A stretch of DNA of 64,000 nucleotides from Cupriavidus taiwanensis LMG 19424 (GCF_000069785.1 NC_010530.1:2164001-2228000); one strand, 5' to 3'; positions 25,594 through 34,618 are shown, numbered from the stretch's first letter. Numbers and translations are program-made. The notes: a model not told the origin generated them from the sequence alone.

Positions 25594-27279
25594 TCAGCGC
25601 GGGGCGTTGGCCTCGCCTTGCCCTTCCCCGGCGAGCGCGGCGCAGCGTTGCGCCGCCTGCGCCAGCGAATCCGCGTAGTTGCCTTCTCCCAGCGCCGCCA
25701 GCACGCCGGCGCGCGCCAGCTTTTCCCTGACCCTCGCGTTGGCCTCGGCCAGCACTACCGCGACGCCGCGCTTCTGCAGCGTGACGATCACCGCCTCGAG
25801 CGTCTGCAGCCCGGTCATGTCCATGAAGGGCACGCGGCCCAGGCGGATCAGCAGCACGCGCGGCTCGGTATGGGTCTGCACCAGCGCTCGCTCGCAGGCC
25901 TCAACGGCACCGAAGAAGAACGGGCCGTCGATGACATAGACCAGCACGCCCGGCGGTATCGGCGCCACCGCGCCGGTGCCCGCGTCGTCCAGTTCGCGCG
26001 CAACGGCCTCGGCGGCCTGGGGTGCCACTTCCACCGCTGCCGACATGCGCCGCAGGAACTGCAGCATGGCCAGGATTACGCCGATATTGACCGCCACCAC
26101 CAGGTCGGTCAGCACCGTCAGCGTAAAGGTGATCAGCAGGATCGCGACATCGGCGCGCGGCGCGCGCCGGACCATGCGGGCGAACTGGCGCATCTCGCTC
26201 ATGTTGTAGGCCACCACGAACAGGATCGCGGCCAGCGCGGCCAGCGGCACGCTGGCCGCGAGCGGCGCCAGGAACAGCAGCACCAGCACCAGCGTGAGCG
26301 CATGCACCACGCCCGCCAGCGGGCTGTTGCCGCCATTGCGGATATTGGTGGCGGTGCGCGCGATCGCGCCGGTGGCGGCAAACCCGCCGAACAGCGGCGC
26401 CACCACATTTGCGATGCCCTGCCCCACCAGTTCCTGGTTCGAGTCATGCCGGGTGCCCGCCATGCCGTCGGCTACCACGGCCGACAGCAAGGACTCGATC
26501 GCGCCAAGCATGGCAATGGTGAAGGCAGGCCCGGCCAGCTCCAGCACGCGCGCCAGCGTGACCTCCGGCAGCGACGGCACCGGCAGGCCGCGCGGCAGGC
26601 CGCCGAAGGCCGTGCCGATGGTCGCCACGCCGTCGAAGCGGAACAGCGCCTGCACCGCGGTGGCCACCACCAGCGCCACCAGCGGGCCCGGCACGCGCCG
26701 CAGCCAGCGCACGCGCGGCGCGCCCACCACCAGCGCCAGGCTGCCCAGCGCCAGCGCGGTGGTGGCGGGGTGCCATTGCGGCAGCGCCTGCAGCAGGTGC
26801 CAGAGTTTTTCATGGAAATGCGCGCCGGCCACTGGCGGCAGCCCGAAGAAATCGCGCCACTGGCCGACGAAGATGATCACGCCGATGCCCGCGGTAAAGC
26901 CGACGATCACCGGCGCCGGAATGTAGCGGATCACGCCGCCCAGCCGCGTCAGCCCCATCGCCAGCAGGATCAGACCGGCCATCAGCGTGGCGATCTGCAG
27001 GCCATCGATGCCGTGGCGCGCCGTTACCGCGGACAGCACCACGATAAAGGCGCCGGTGGGCCCGGCGATCTGCACGCGGCTGCCGCCGAACAGCGACACC
27101 GCCAGCCCGGCGACGATGGCCGTGTACAGGCCCTGTTCGGGCTTGGCGCCCGAGGCAATCGCGAACGCCATTGCCAGCGGCAGCGCCACTACCCCCACGA
27201 TCACGCCCGACACCACATTCGGCAGCCAGTTGCCGCGTTGGAACAATCCGGCCAGCCGGGCTTCGCGTAGCGCAATCAT
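25594..27279 (-). CDS. SulP-family anion transporter with STAS domain
   Basis: A 561-residue inner-membrane transporter of the SLC26/SulP family: about 14 membrane-embedded segments beginning NWLPNVVSGVIVGVVALPLA, the family motif GLYTAIVAGLAVSLFGGSR, then a cytosolic STAS domain from about residue 440 (GVLVYVIDGPFFFGAVEACE ... PFMDMTGLQTLEAV). Members carry sulfate, bicarbonate or C4-dicarboxylates; bicarbonate and sulfate are both plausible here. It is convergent with the RHH gene and ends 1 nt from it. The opposite-strand reading of the same length is a shadow. Confidence 0.85.
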   Translation of the reverse strand: MIALREARLAGLFQRGNWLPNVVSGVIVGVVALPLAMAFAIASGAKPEQGLYTAIVAGLAVSLFGGSRVQIAGPTGAFIVVLSAVTARHGIDGLQIATLMAGLILLAMGLTRLGGVIRYIPAPVIVGFTAGIGVIIFVGQWRDFFGLPPVAGAHFHEKLWHLLQALPQWHPATTALALGSLALVVGAPRVRWLRRVPGPLVALVVATAVQALFRFDGVATIGTAFGGLPRGLPVPSLPEVTLARVLELAGPAFTIAMLGAIESLLSAVVADGMAGTRHDSNQELVGQGIANVVAPLFGGFAATGAIARTATNIRNGGNSPLAGVVHALTLVLVLLFLAPLAASVPLAALAAILFVVAYNMSEMRQFARMVRRAPRADVAILLITFTLTVLTDLVVAVNIGVILAMLQFLRRMSAAVEVAPQAAEAVARELDDAGTGAVAPIPPGVLVYVIDGPFFFGAVEACERALVQTHTEPRVLLIRLGRVPFMDMTGLQTLEAVIVTLQKRGVAVVLAEANARVREKLARAGVLAALGEGNYADSLAQAAQRCAALAGEGQGEANAPR

Positions 27280-27495
27280 GCTTCAGTCCCTTCCATCGGT
27301 GCGGGGGCACAGGTGAATCGAATGATAACAGCATGTTAATGCTTGCCCCCGGGCACCACCCTGTTCGCGGCCGTGCTCCGGAGGCCCTGGCGTCCTGTTC
27401 CTTATGCCGCGCAATTCCTATACTGGATTGGCTCGCCCGCCAGTGCGCGGACGCGCCAGGCTGGCGCGGTATCTCTTTGCAAGCGGAGGCTCATC

Positions 27496-27933
27496 ATGTA
27501 CAGGCACCTCCTAGTACCGACCGACGGCTCCGCGCGCGCCGATGCCATGGTGAGCCGCGCGATGGCATTCGCCAGCCGCATCGGCGCCCGCGTGACCGGG
27601 CTGCATGTGCTTCCCGAGTACCACGTGCTGACCTACCGGCTCACCAGCCTGCAAGACACCAAGAGCAACTTCGCCGCCGAAGCCGCGCGCCACGCCGACA
27701 CCTTCCTTGCCGCGCTCAGCCACACCGCGGCGCAGGCCGGCGTGCCGTGCGACACCATCACCGCCACCGACGACCATCCCTGGCAGGCCATCATCGCGTG
27801 CGCGCAGCAGCGCGAGTGCGACCTGATCGTGATGTCGTCGCATGGCAAGCGCGGGCTGCAGGCCATGCTGATCGGCAGCGAGACGCACAAGGTGCTGACC
27901 CACAGCACGATCCCGGTGCTGGTTTTCCGCTAG
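27496..27933 (+). CDS. Universal stress protein (UspA family)
   Basis: A 145-residue single-domain Usp. It opens MYRHLLVPTDGSARAD, where the Asp contacts nucleotide, and ends with the ATP-binding loop region SSHGKRGLQAMLIGSETHKV followed by STIPVLVFR. The presence of the glycine loop places it with ATP-binding Usps. GCGGAGG lies 12 nt upstream of the ATG at 27496. It is followed after 95 nt by a peroxiredoxin, a sensible stress-response pairing. Confidence 0.88.
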   Translation: MYRHLLVPTDGSARADAMVSRAMAFASRIGARVTGLHVLPEYHVLTYRLTSLQDTKSNFAAEAARHADTFLAALSHTAAQAGVPCDTITATDDHPWQAIIACAQQRECDLIVMSSHGKRGLQAMLIGSETHKVLTHSTIPVLVFR

Positions 27934-28028
27934 CGGGACACGGCGCCACGGCGGGATAGCGGGGATAGCGGGCAACAGTGCGCGGCAACGCGCGATTCCA
28001 AACCATGCCAACTGCAAGGAGCGCAACC

Positions 28029-28685
28029 ATGGCGATTCGACTGGGCGAGCAAGCCCCTGATTTCACCGCCGACACCACGGAAGGCCGGATCAGCTTCCAT
28101 GAGTGGATCGGCGACGGCTGGGCCATCCTGTTCTCGCATCCCAAGGACTTCACGCCGGTGTGCACCACCGAGCTGGGCTACATGGCCCGGCTCAAGCCCG
28201 AGTTCGACAAGCGCAATACCAAGATCATCGGCCTGAGCATCGATCCGGTGGATGACCACCAGCGCTGGGTCAAGGACATCGAGGAAACCCAGGGCTGCAC
28301 GGTCAACTATCCGATGATCGGCGATGCCGACCTGAAGGTGGCCAAGCTTTACGACATGATCCACCCCGAGGCCAGCGGCAGCGGCCCGCGCACCGCGGTG
28401 GACAACGCCACCATCCGCTCGGTGTTCATCATCGGCCCGGACAAGAAGGTGAAGGCGATGCTGGTGTACCCGATGAGCGCGGGACGCAATTTCGACGAGG
28501 TGCTGCGGCTGCTGGACTCGCTGCAGCTCAATGCGAAGCACACCGTGGCCACGCCGGTGAACTGGAAGCCGGGCGAGGACGTCATCATCCCGACCTCGGT
28601 CTCGGACGAGGAAGCCAGCAAGAAATACCCGCAGGGCTTCAAGACGCTGAAGCCCTACCTGCGTACGGTGGCACAGCCCAAGTAG
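28029..28685 (+). CDS. 1-Cys peroxiredoxin (Prx6 type)
   Basis: A 218-residue thiol peroxidase reducing H2O2 and organic peroxides in the cytosol. The peroxidatic cysteine is C45 in HPKDFTPVCTTE. The Prx6-type C-terminal extension (VNWKPGEDVIIPTSVSDEEA) is present. There is a second cysteine around residue 91 (TQGCTVNY), which is not the conserved resolving position, so the enzyme is classed as 1-Cys. AAGGAGCGC precedes the ATG at 28029. It probably shares a stress regulon with the upstream Usp. Confidence 0.9.
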   Translation: MAIRLGEQAPDFTADTTEGRISFHEWIGDGWAILFSHPKDFTPVCTTELGYMARLKPEFDKRNTKIIGLSIDPVDDHQRWVKDIEETQGCTVNYPMIGDADLKVAKLYDMIHPEASGSGPRTAVDNATIRSVFIIGPDKKVKAMLVYPMSAGRNFDEVLRLLDSLQLNAKHTVATPVNWKPGEDVIIPTSVSDEEASKKYPQGFKTLKPYLRTVAQPK

Positions 28686-28785
28686 CGCCACGGCGCAGGA
28701 CGGACGAAAAGAAGGGGAGAGCGAGGAGCGGCGGCGCCAGGGAGCGCGGCGGCGCGGAGCCCGCGCCCGGCCGCGGTCGGGGCTT

Positions 28786-28815
28786 CCCGGCCGGCATCGG
28801 CTGATGCCGGCCGGG
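28786..28815. terminator. 13-bp perfect hairpin, bidirectional terminator
   Basis: CCCGGCCGGCATC and GATGCCGGCCGGG form a perfect 13-bp stem with a GGCT loop, between convergent genes. The stem is very stable but is followed by AGCGCACC rather than a T run on either side, so termination would depend on the stem or on Rho. Confidence 0.55.
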
Positions 28816-28849
28816 AGCGCACCGGCGGTGCCCGACTTGTCCACAAAAA

Positions 28850-28872
28850 ATATCCACAGGAACAGTGGATAT
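28850..28872. promoter_or_regulatory. ATATCCAC palindrome (DnaA-box-like)
   Basis: ATATCCAC-AGGAACA-GTGGATAT is an 8-bp inverted repeat with a 7-nt centre. The left arm with its next base, ATATCCACA, differs from the DnaA-box consensus TTATCCACA at one position. A near-identical but longer palindrome occurs at 44474-44498. Possible protein-binding site; function unknown. Confidence 0.4.
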
Positions 28873-29013
28873 CCCCCCTCTTGACAACCGCGAAGGGCGC
28901 GCCCGCGCTGGAACGCGCTGGAGTGCCCGTTTTATAGGCAACCGACCGGCGTACGGGAATGGTTGCGGGCGCTTGCATTTTGTGCCTGCCGCTCCAGCCC
29001 CGTGGCGGCGCGC

Positions 29014-29982
29014 TTAACGGGTCAGCACCGCGCGGATGGTATCGGCCAGTTCCTTGGCGACAAACTTGGCGACATAGGCATCGGCGCCCACCTTGCGCAC
29101 GTGCTCCTCGCTGGCCTCGCCCGACAGTGATGAGTGAATCACCACCGGCAATGACTTCAGCCGGCTGTCGGCCTTGATCTTGCGGGTCAGCGTAAAGCCG
29201 TCCATCTCCGGCATCTCGAGGTCGGTCAGCACCAGCGCCACGTCATCCTGGACCGGCCTGCCCTGGCTGGCGGCCTCGGCCGCGATGCGGTCCAGCAACT
29301 CCCACGCTTCCTTGCCGGACTTGGTCATCACCACCGGTGCGCCCAGCGCCTTCAGGCCCTGCTCGATCAGCCCGCGCGCCAGTGCCGAATCGTCCGCCGC
29401 AACCACCCTGGCGCCAGGGCGCAGCTGTAGCTGGGGTCCGACTTCGCCGGGGTCCACGTCCGGCTGGCGCGTGGGCAGCACATCACGCAGGATCTGCTCC
29501 ACATCGAGCACCTGCACCAGGCGCGCGCCTTGCTCTTCCCCCTCGCCGCCGCCGTCCAGCTTGGCGATGCTGGTCACATGGCCGCTGCGCACACTGGCTT
29601 CGGCGGAATGCACCTGGTTCCACTCCAGCCGCACGATTTCCTCGACCGCCTCGACCGCAAAGCCCTGGGTCGAGCGCGCGTACTCGGTCACCAGCAGGAT
29701 GCCCAGTCCGGCCCGCGGCTTGCAGCCGACCAGCCGGGGCAGGTCGATCACCGGAATCACCTGCCCGCGGATATCGGCCATGCCCAGGATCGACGGATCG
29801 GCGCCGACCACGGTTGTCACCGGCGGCATGACCAGGATCTCGCGCACCTTGAAGACGTTGATGCCGAACAGCTCCGACTGGCCGGAATGCTCGGCCTCGC
29901 CGAGCCGGAACAGCAGCAGCTCGAACTGGTTGTTGTTGGTGAGGTTAGTCCGTTCGTCGATGTCCCTCATGGAACTGCTCAT
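29014..29982 (-). CDS. cheV: CheV-type chemotaxis coupling protein
   Basis: A 322-residue protein with an N-terminal CheW-like domain (about 15-170: LFGINVFKVREILVMPPV, MADIRGQVIPVIDLP) and a C-terminal response-regulator receiver domain (about 190-320). The phospho-acceptor is D254 in LVLTDLEMPEMDG, and the acidic pocket is DD197-198. CheV couples chemoreceptors to CheA and is tuned by phosphorylation. The start at 29982 follows GGGAGC; the longer frame is noncoding. It is isolated from other che genes. Confidence 0.9.
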   Translation of the reverse strand: MSSSMRDIDERTNLTNNNQFELLLFRLGEAEHSGQSELFGINVFKVREILVMPPVTTVVGADPSILGMADIRGQVIPVIDLPRLVGCKPRAGLGILLVTEYARSTQGFAVEAVEEIVRLEWNQVHSAEASVRSGHVTSIAKLDGGGEGEEQGARLVQVLDVEQILRDVLPTRQPDVDPGEVGPQLQLRPGARVVAADDSALARGLIEQGLKALGAPVVMTKSGKEAWELLDRIAAEAASQGRPVQDDVALVLTDLEMPEMDGFTLTRKIKADSRLKSLPVVIHSSLSGEASEEHVRKVGADAYVAKFVAKELADTIRAVLTR

Positions 29983-30156
29983 GCGTTGCTCCCGTGCCGT
30001 GCGTATGGTGTGTTGCCGCCATGGTTGTTCTGCCTGCGCCCGCGGCGGTTGGCGGACGGCAGGCGTCATGACCGGATATCGGCGCGCGCCCGCGGGAATT
30101 GAGCGGCGCGCGCACCGCATGTGCGGATTTCATCGTTCCATATCCGGATTGCTTCG

Positions 30157-30185
30157 TTCCTTCGGCACAGCGTGGTCCATATAGT
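30157..30185 (+). promoter_or_regulatory. Predicted sigma70 promoter of the GntR/AprA-like operon
   Basis: TTCCTT (30157-30162) and TATAGT (30180-30185) are spaced by 17 bp, giving a reasonable sigma70 promoter about 36 nt ahead of the GntR start. The dyad CATA-N6-TATG at 30200-30213 lies just past the expected transcription start, where an autorepressor could bind. Confidence 0.45.
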
Positions 30186-30221
30186 GACTCCCAACTTGTC
30201 ATAACACGCTATGTCGATCCG

Positions 30222-31082
30222 ATGACCTTCCGGACCAACGCCTTGCCCGCCGACAGCGCCGCGGCAGCGCCGGCCTCCATGCCGACCCCGTTGCCGCTCT
30301 ACACGCAGATCAAGGACGCCTTGCGCGCCCGCATCCTGGACGGCACCTATCCGCCGCACCACCAGATGCCGTCGGAGAGCGAACTTGGCGCAAGCTTCCG
30401 CGCCAGCCGCATCACCGTGCGCCAGGCGCTGGGCGACCTGCAGAAGGAGGGCCTGATCTTCAGGATCCCCGGCAAGGGCTCCTTCGTCTCAAGGCCGCGC
30501 GCTTTCCAGAACGTGACCTCGCTGCAAGGCTTTGCCGAGGCGATGTCCGGCATGGGGTACGAGATCCTGAACCAGGTGCGCAGCCTCAAGCGCGTGCCTG
30601 CCAGCGGCCACGTTGCAGCGCAGCTGCGTCTGCGCGAAGGCGATCCGGTGGTGGAGATCCGGCGCGTGCGCCTGCTCAACCGCGAACCGGTGTCGCTGGA
30701 ACTCACCTGGGTGCCCGAGTCCGTCGGCCGCCGCCTGCTCAATGCCGACCTCGCCACGCGCGACATCTTCCTGATCCTGGAAAACGACTGTGGTGTAAGG
30801 CTCGGCCATGCCGACCTGAGCGTCGACGCCATCCTTGCCGACGACGAACTGACCCAGGCGCTGCGCATCGAGGAAGGCGCGCCGGTGCTGCGCATCGAAC
30901 GCCTGACCCACGACGCGCAAGGCACGCCGATCGACTACGAGTTCCTCTACTTCCGCGGCGACGCGTTCCAGTACCGGCTGCGCGCAGACCGGCACAAGGC
31001 CGCGCCCGCCACCAGCGCCAACCACACGGCAGGCCGCGCCCGGCCCCGCAAACCAGCCAGCAAGGGGAGGACCTCCGCATGA
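30222..31082 (+). CDS. GntR/HutC-family transcriptional regulator
   Basis: A 286-residue regulator with an N-terminal GntR winged HTH (PLPLYTQIKDALRARILDGT, then MPSESELGASFRASRITVRQ, LIFRIPGKGSFV) and a C-terminal UTRA ligand-binding domain as in HutC. The product ends in a basic Ala/Lys-rich tail. Its stop overlaps the ATG of the AprA-like gene (ATGA), so regulator and target are translationally coupled, and it most likely represses its own operon until an effector appears. The ATG at 30222 is chosen because upstream frame sequence lies within the promoter. Confidence 0.87.
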   Translation: MTFRTNALPADSAAAAPASMPTPLPLYTQIKDALRARILDGTYPPHHQMPSESELGASFRASRITVRQALGDLQKEGLIFRIPGKGSFVSRPRAFQNVTSLQGFAEAMSGMGYEILNQVRSLKRVPASGHVAAQLRLREGDPVVEIRRVRLLNREPVSLELTWVPESVGRRLLNADLATRDIFLILENDCGVRLGHADLSVDAILADDELTQALRIEEGAPVLRIERLTHDAQGTPIDYEFLYFRGDAFQYRLRADRHKAAPATSANHTAGRARPRKPASKGRTSA

Positions 31083-32881
31083 ATACCCTGACTCACGAAT
31101 ACGACATCGTTGTCGTCGGCGGCGGCACCGCCGGCCCGATGGCCGCGATCAAGGCCAAGGAACGCAACCCGGCGCTGCGCGTGCTGCTGCTCGACAAGGC
31201 GCATGTCAAGCGCAGCGGCGCCATCTCGATGGGCATGGACGGCCTGAACAATGCCGTGATCCCCGGCCACGCCACGCCCGAACAGTACACGCGCGAAATC
31301 ACCGTGGCCAATGACGGCATCGTCGACCAGTCCACCGTCTATGCCTATGCGCGCCACAGCTTCACCACCATCGAGCAGCTGGACCGCTGGGGCGTCAGGT
31401 TCGAGAAGGACGAGACCGGCGACTACGCGGTGAAGAAGGTCCATCACATGGGCTCCTATGTGCTGCCGATGCCCGAAGGACATAACGTCAAGAAGGTGCT
31501 GTACCGCCAGCTCAAGCGCGCGCGGGTCGAGATCACCAACCGCATTGTCGCCACGCGCGTACTGACGGACGCCACCGGCGCAGCCAGCGGCGTGATGGGC
31601 TTCGACTGCCGCACCGCGGACTTCCACGTGATCCGCGCGCGCGCCGTGATCCTGTGCTGCGGCGCGGCCGGCCGGCTGGGCCTGCCGGCCTCCGGCTACC
31701 TGATGGGCACCTACGAGAACCCCACCAATGCCGGCGACGGCTACGCCATGGCTTATCACGCCGGCGCGGCGCTGGCCAACCTGGAGTGCTTCCAGATCAA
31801 TCCGCTGATCAAGGACTACAACGGGCCCGCCTGCGCCTACGTGACCGGTCCGCTGGGCGGCTATACCGCCAACGGCAAGGGCGAGCGCTTTATCGAATGC
31901 GATTACTGGAGCGGCCAGATGATGTGGGAGTTCTACCAGGAACTGCAGGGCGGCAACGGCCCCGTGTTCCTGAAGCTGAACCACCTGGCCGAAGAGACCA
32001 TCCAGACCATCGAGACCATCCTGCACACCAACGAGCGCCCCAGCCGCGGCCAGTTCCATGTCGGGCGCGGCACCGACTACCGCAGGCAGATGGTAGAGAT
32101 GCATATCTCGGAGATCGGCTTCTGCAGCGGCCACAGTGCGTCAGGCGTGCATGTGAACGAGCGCGCCGAGACCACGGTGCCGGGCCTCTATGCCGCCGGC
32201 GACATGGCCGCGGTGCCGCACAACTACATGCTGGGCGCCTTCACTTATGGCTGGTTTGCCGGACAGAACGCCGCCGACTACGTGGCGGGCCGCGAGCTGC
32301 CCGAGGCCGATGCGGCGCAGGTCGCGGCGGAACGCGCGCGCGTGCTGGCACCGCTGGCCCGCGCCAGCGGCCTGCCGCCCGCGCAGGTGGAATACAAGCT
32401 GCGGCGCATGGTCAACGACTACCTGCAGCCGCCCAAGGTCACGCGCAAGATGGAAATCGGCCTGCAGCGCTTCGATGCCATCGCCGAAGACATCGGCCAG
32501 ATCCGCGCCGCCAACCCGCATGAACTGATGCGCGCGGTCGAGGTCATGGCCATTCGCGACTGCGCCGAAATGGCGGCGCGCGCCTCGCTGTTTCGCACCG
32601 AGAGCCGATGGGGCCTCTATCACCATCGCGTCGACTATCCGCAGCGCAATGACGCGGACTGGTTCTGCCATACACACCTGAGCAAGGATGCCGCCGGACG
32701 CATGGTCAGCCACAAGCGCGCGATCGAACCGTACATCGTGCCAGTGGCGGGCGACGACGCCACCGCCTACCAGCGGCTGCGCGTTGGCCGTGGCCAGGCT
32801 GTCCATCCCGGCACCGAAGCCCGCCCCGAAGCCCACACCGAATCCCGCACCGGACTTGCCACCGGCCTCGCTGCCGCCTGA
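31079..32881 (+). CDS. AprA/fumarate reductase-like flavoprotein
   Basis: A 600-residue FAD-dependent oxidoreductase of the succinate dehydrogenase/fumarate reductase/adenylylsulfate reductase alpha family. The dinucleotide-binding motif is IVVVGGGTAGPMAA (about 10-23), with the FAD-binding AVILCCGAAGRLG and the C-terminal GLYAAGDMA. The subfamily with a ferredoxin partner is commonly labelled AprA-like, but there is no sat (ATP sulfurylase), qmo or dsr gene here, so an APS reductase role is unsupported. Its partner is the ferredoxin 13 nt downstream. The last 30 or so residues (Pro/Glu/Ala/Thr-rich) look like a disordered tail. Substrate unknown. Confidence 0.8.
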   Translation: MNTLTHEYDIVVVGGGTAGPMAAIKAKERNPALRVLLLDKAHVKRSGAISMGMDGLNNAVIPGHATPEQYTREITVANDGIVDQSTVYAYARHSFTTIEQLDRWGVRFEKDETGDYAVKKVHHMGSYVLPMPEGHNVKKVLYRQLKRARVEITNRIVATRVLTDATGAASGVMGFDCRTADFHVIRARAVILCCGAAGRLGLPASGYLMGTYENPTNAGDGYAMAYHAGAALANLECFQINPLIKDYNGPACAYVTGPLGGYTANGKGERFIECDYWSGQMMWEFYQELQGGNGPVFLKLNHLAEETIQTIETILHTNERPSRGQFHVGRGTDYRRQMVEMHISEIGFCSGHSASGVHVNERAETTVPGLYAAGDMAAVPHNYMLGAFTYGWFAGQNAADYVAGRELPEADAAQVAAERARVLAPLARASGLPPAQVEYKLRRMVNDYLQPPKVTRKMEIGLQRFDAIAEDIGQIRAANPHELMRAVEVMAIRDCAEMAARASLFRTESRWGLYHHRVDYPQRNDADWFCHTHLSKDAAGRMVSHKRAIEPYIVPVAGDDATAYQRLRVGRGQAVHPGTEARPEAHTESRTGLATGLAAA

Positions 32882-32894
32882 AGGAAACATCGCC

Positions 32895-33140
32895 ATGGCC
32901 TACACCCCGCACGAAATCACCCAGCGCACCAGCGCGCCGGTGACCATCGACGAAGACAAGTGCATCGCCGACAAGGGCTGCACGATGTGCGTCGATGTCT
33001 GCCCGATGGACCTGCTGGCCATCGACCTGGCCAAGGGCAAGGCCTATATGCAGTTCGACGAATGCTGGTACTGCATGCCCTGCGAAAAGGACTGCCCGAC
33101 GGGCGCGGTGCGGGTCGAGATTCCGTACCTGCTGCGTTGA
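32895..33140 (+). CDS. Two-cluster ferredoxin, AprB-like
   Basis: An 81-residue ferredoxin with two [4Fe-4S] motifs: CIADKGCTMCVDVCP (C-x5-C-x2-C-x3-CP) and CWYCMPCEKDCP (C-x2-C-x2-C-x3-CP). The unequal first spacing (five residues) and the aromatic CWYC are as in the beta subunits of adenylylsulfate reductases, though this protein lacks the longer AprB C-terminal tail. It should shuttle electrons to or from the flavoprotein encoded immediately upstream. Cytosolic; no signal peptide. Confidence 0.86.
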   Translation: MAYTPHEITQRTSAPVTIDEDKCIADKGCTMCVDVCPMDLLAIDLAKGKAYMQFDECWYCMPCEKDCPTGAVRVEIPYLLR

Positions 33141-33180
33141 TTGCCAAGCTTCATGACCACAGCCCAACAGAGATAGCCCC

Positions 33181-34602
33181 ATGAGATCCTTTTCCAGCAT
33201 CCCTCTGCTGCTGGCGCTGGCCGCCGCCAGCGTGGCCGGCACAGCCAGCGCCGAAACCATCCGCGTCGCCATCGGCACGCAGGACACCACCATCAACTGC
33301 GCCACCGGCGGCCTGCTGATCCGCGAACTGAAGCTGCTCGACAAATACCTGCCGCGCACCGGCAAGTACAAGGACGTCAGCTACGACGTGCAATGGAAGA
33401 ACTTCACCTCCGGCCCGCCGCTGACCAACGAGATGGTGGCCGACAAGCTCGATATCGGCGCGATGGCGGATTTCCCCGGCTCGCTCAACGCCGCGGCGTT
33501 CCAGAAGGCCGGCAAGAAGAGCCTGTTTATCGCGCCGCTGTCAGGCAACGCCATCGGCACCGGCAACGGCATCGTGGTGCCCGCCGATTCCCCGGTCCAG
33601 TCGCTGGCGGAGCTCAAGGGCAAGACCATCTCGGTGCCGTTCGGCTCGACCGCGCACGGCATGCTGCTGCGCGCGATCAAGCGCCAGGGCTGGGACCCGG
33701 ACAAGGACGTGACGCTGGTGTCGCAGTCGCCCGAGGTCGGCGGCTCGGCGCTGCAGGCGCACAAGGTGGACGGCCACGCCAACTTCGTGCCGTTCCCCGA
33801 GTTGTTCGCGTTCCGCGGCTTCGCGCGCAAGATCTATGACGGCTCGCAGGCCGAGGCGCCCACCTTCCATGGCGCGCTGGTGAACGCGGATTATGCGCAG
33901 AAGTATCCCGAGATCGTGGTGGCCTACCTGCGCGCCGCCATCGAGGCCGACCGCCTGATGGCGGCGGAGCCCGAGAAATTCAGCGAACTGATTGCCAGGG
34001 TGACCGGCATCGACGCCGAGGTGGACTACCTGTTCCATGGCCCGCTCGGCCTGCAGAACCGCGACTACACCTGGAAGCCGGAGTACCGGCAGGCGCTGCA
34101 GACCTCGATCGAAACGCTGAAGCTGCTCAAGCGTACCGATGCCGACCTGAGCGCCGACAGCGTGATCGACGACCGCTACATCCGCGAAGCGTTCCGGCTC
34201 GAAGGTCTGGACTATGAGGCGCGCCTGAAGGCCTACGACAAGCAGCCCCTCGCGGCCCGGGACGCGGACACCGGCAAACCCATCGCCGAGCCAAGGCTGG
34301 CCGCGCAGCTGTGGCTGCGGGGCGAGCCCAGGGTGCGCGCCTATGCCTCGCCGGCGGCAGCGTTCGCCGCGCTCAGGCAGGCGGCAAAGGCCGGCACGCC
34401 GGCGCGCGTGCTGTATGTGCATGACCGCAATACCGGCCTGAAGCTGCTGGCCAGCAAGGCGTGGTATGTGCAGGACGGCAAGGGACAGGTCAGCGCCTTC
34501 CTGCTCAAGGGCTCCGCCGACGGCTGGGCCAGGGCCAATGGCGGCAAGGTGCGCGATTTCGCCGCAATCAGCGGCGCGGCCGTAGCCGTGGCCAGCAACT
34601 GA
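33181..34602 (+). CDS. ABC binding protein fused to a NosL-like domain
   Basis: A 473-residue periplasmic protein, far longer than the usual 320-340. A signal peptide ends at ASA (residue 24). Residues to about 350 form an NrtA/SsuA-type binding domain (MVADKLDIGAMADFPGSLNA, LKGKTISVPFGSTAHGMLL). From about 375 the tail (ARVLYVHDRNTGLKLLASKA ... ANGGKVRDFAAI) resembles the C-terminal part of NosL copper-binding lipoproteins: the x-YVHD-x-TG and GGKV-x-x-F patterns fit. The NosL copper motif itself is not visible. It precedes its permease by 16 nt. Ligand unknown. Confidence 0.75.
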   Translation: MRSFSSIPLLLALAAASVAGTASAETIRVAIGTQDTTINCATGGLLIRELKLLDKYLPRTGKYKDVSYDVQWKNFTSGPPLTNEMVADKLDIGAMADFPGSLNAAAFQKAGKKSLFIAPLSGNAIGTGNGIVVPADSPVQSLAELKGKTISVPFGSTAHGMLLRAIKRQGWDPDKDVTLVSQSPEVGGSALQAHKVDGHANFVPFPELFAFRGFARKIYDGSQAEAPTFHGALVNADYAQKYPEIVVAYLRAAIEADRLMAAEPEKFSELIARVTGIDAEVDYLFHGPLGLQNRDYTWKPEYRQALQTSIETLKLLKRTDADLSADSVIDDRYIREAFRLEGLDYEARLKAYDKQPLAARDADTGKPIAEPRLAAQLWLRGEPRVRAYASPAAAFAALRQAAKAGTPARVLYVHDRNTGLKLLASKAWYVQDGKGQVSAFLLKGSADGWARANGGKVRDFAAISGAAVAVASN

Positions 34603-34618
34603 TACCTGGAGCGCAACG

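Larger units (their letters stand above)
28686..29013. other. 328-base convergent intergenic region with hairpins
   Basis: Lies between the convergent peroxiredoxin and cheV genes. It holds a strong terminator-like hairpin at 28786-28815 and a palindromic ATATCCAC element at 28850-28872 (both listed separately). No open frame with coding character was seen. Confidence 0.6.

Noticed and set aside
25534..27270. 578-residue plus-strand frame opposite the SulP transporter
   Set aside because: Composition is His/Gln/Arg/Ala-rich with no membrane segments; the minus strand gives a complete SulP plus STAS protein.
31079..33140. True dissimilatory APS reductase (aprAB)
   Set aside because: No sat, qmo, apr membrane anchor or dsr gene is nearby and the ferredoxin lacks the AprB tail, so the label AprA/AprB-like is as far as the sequence supports.
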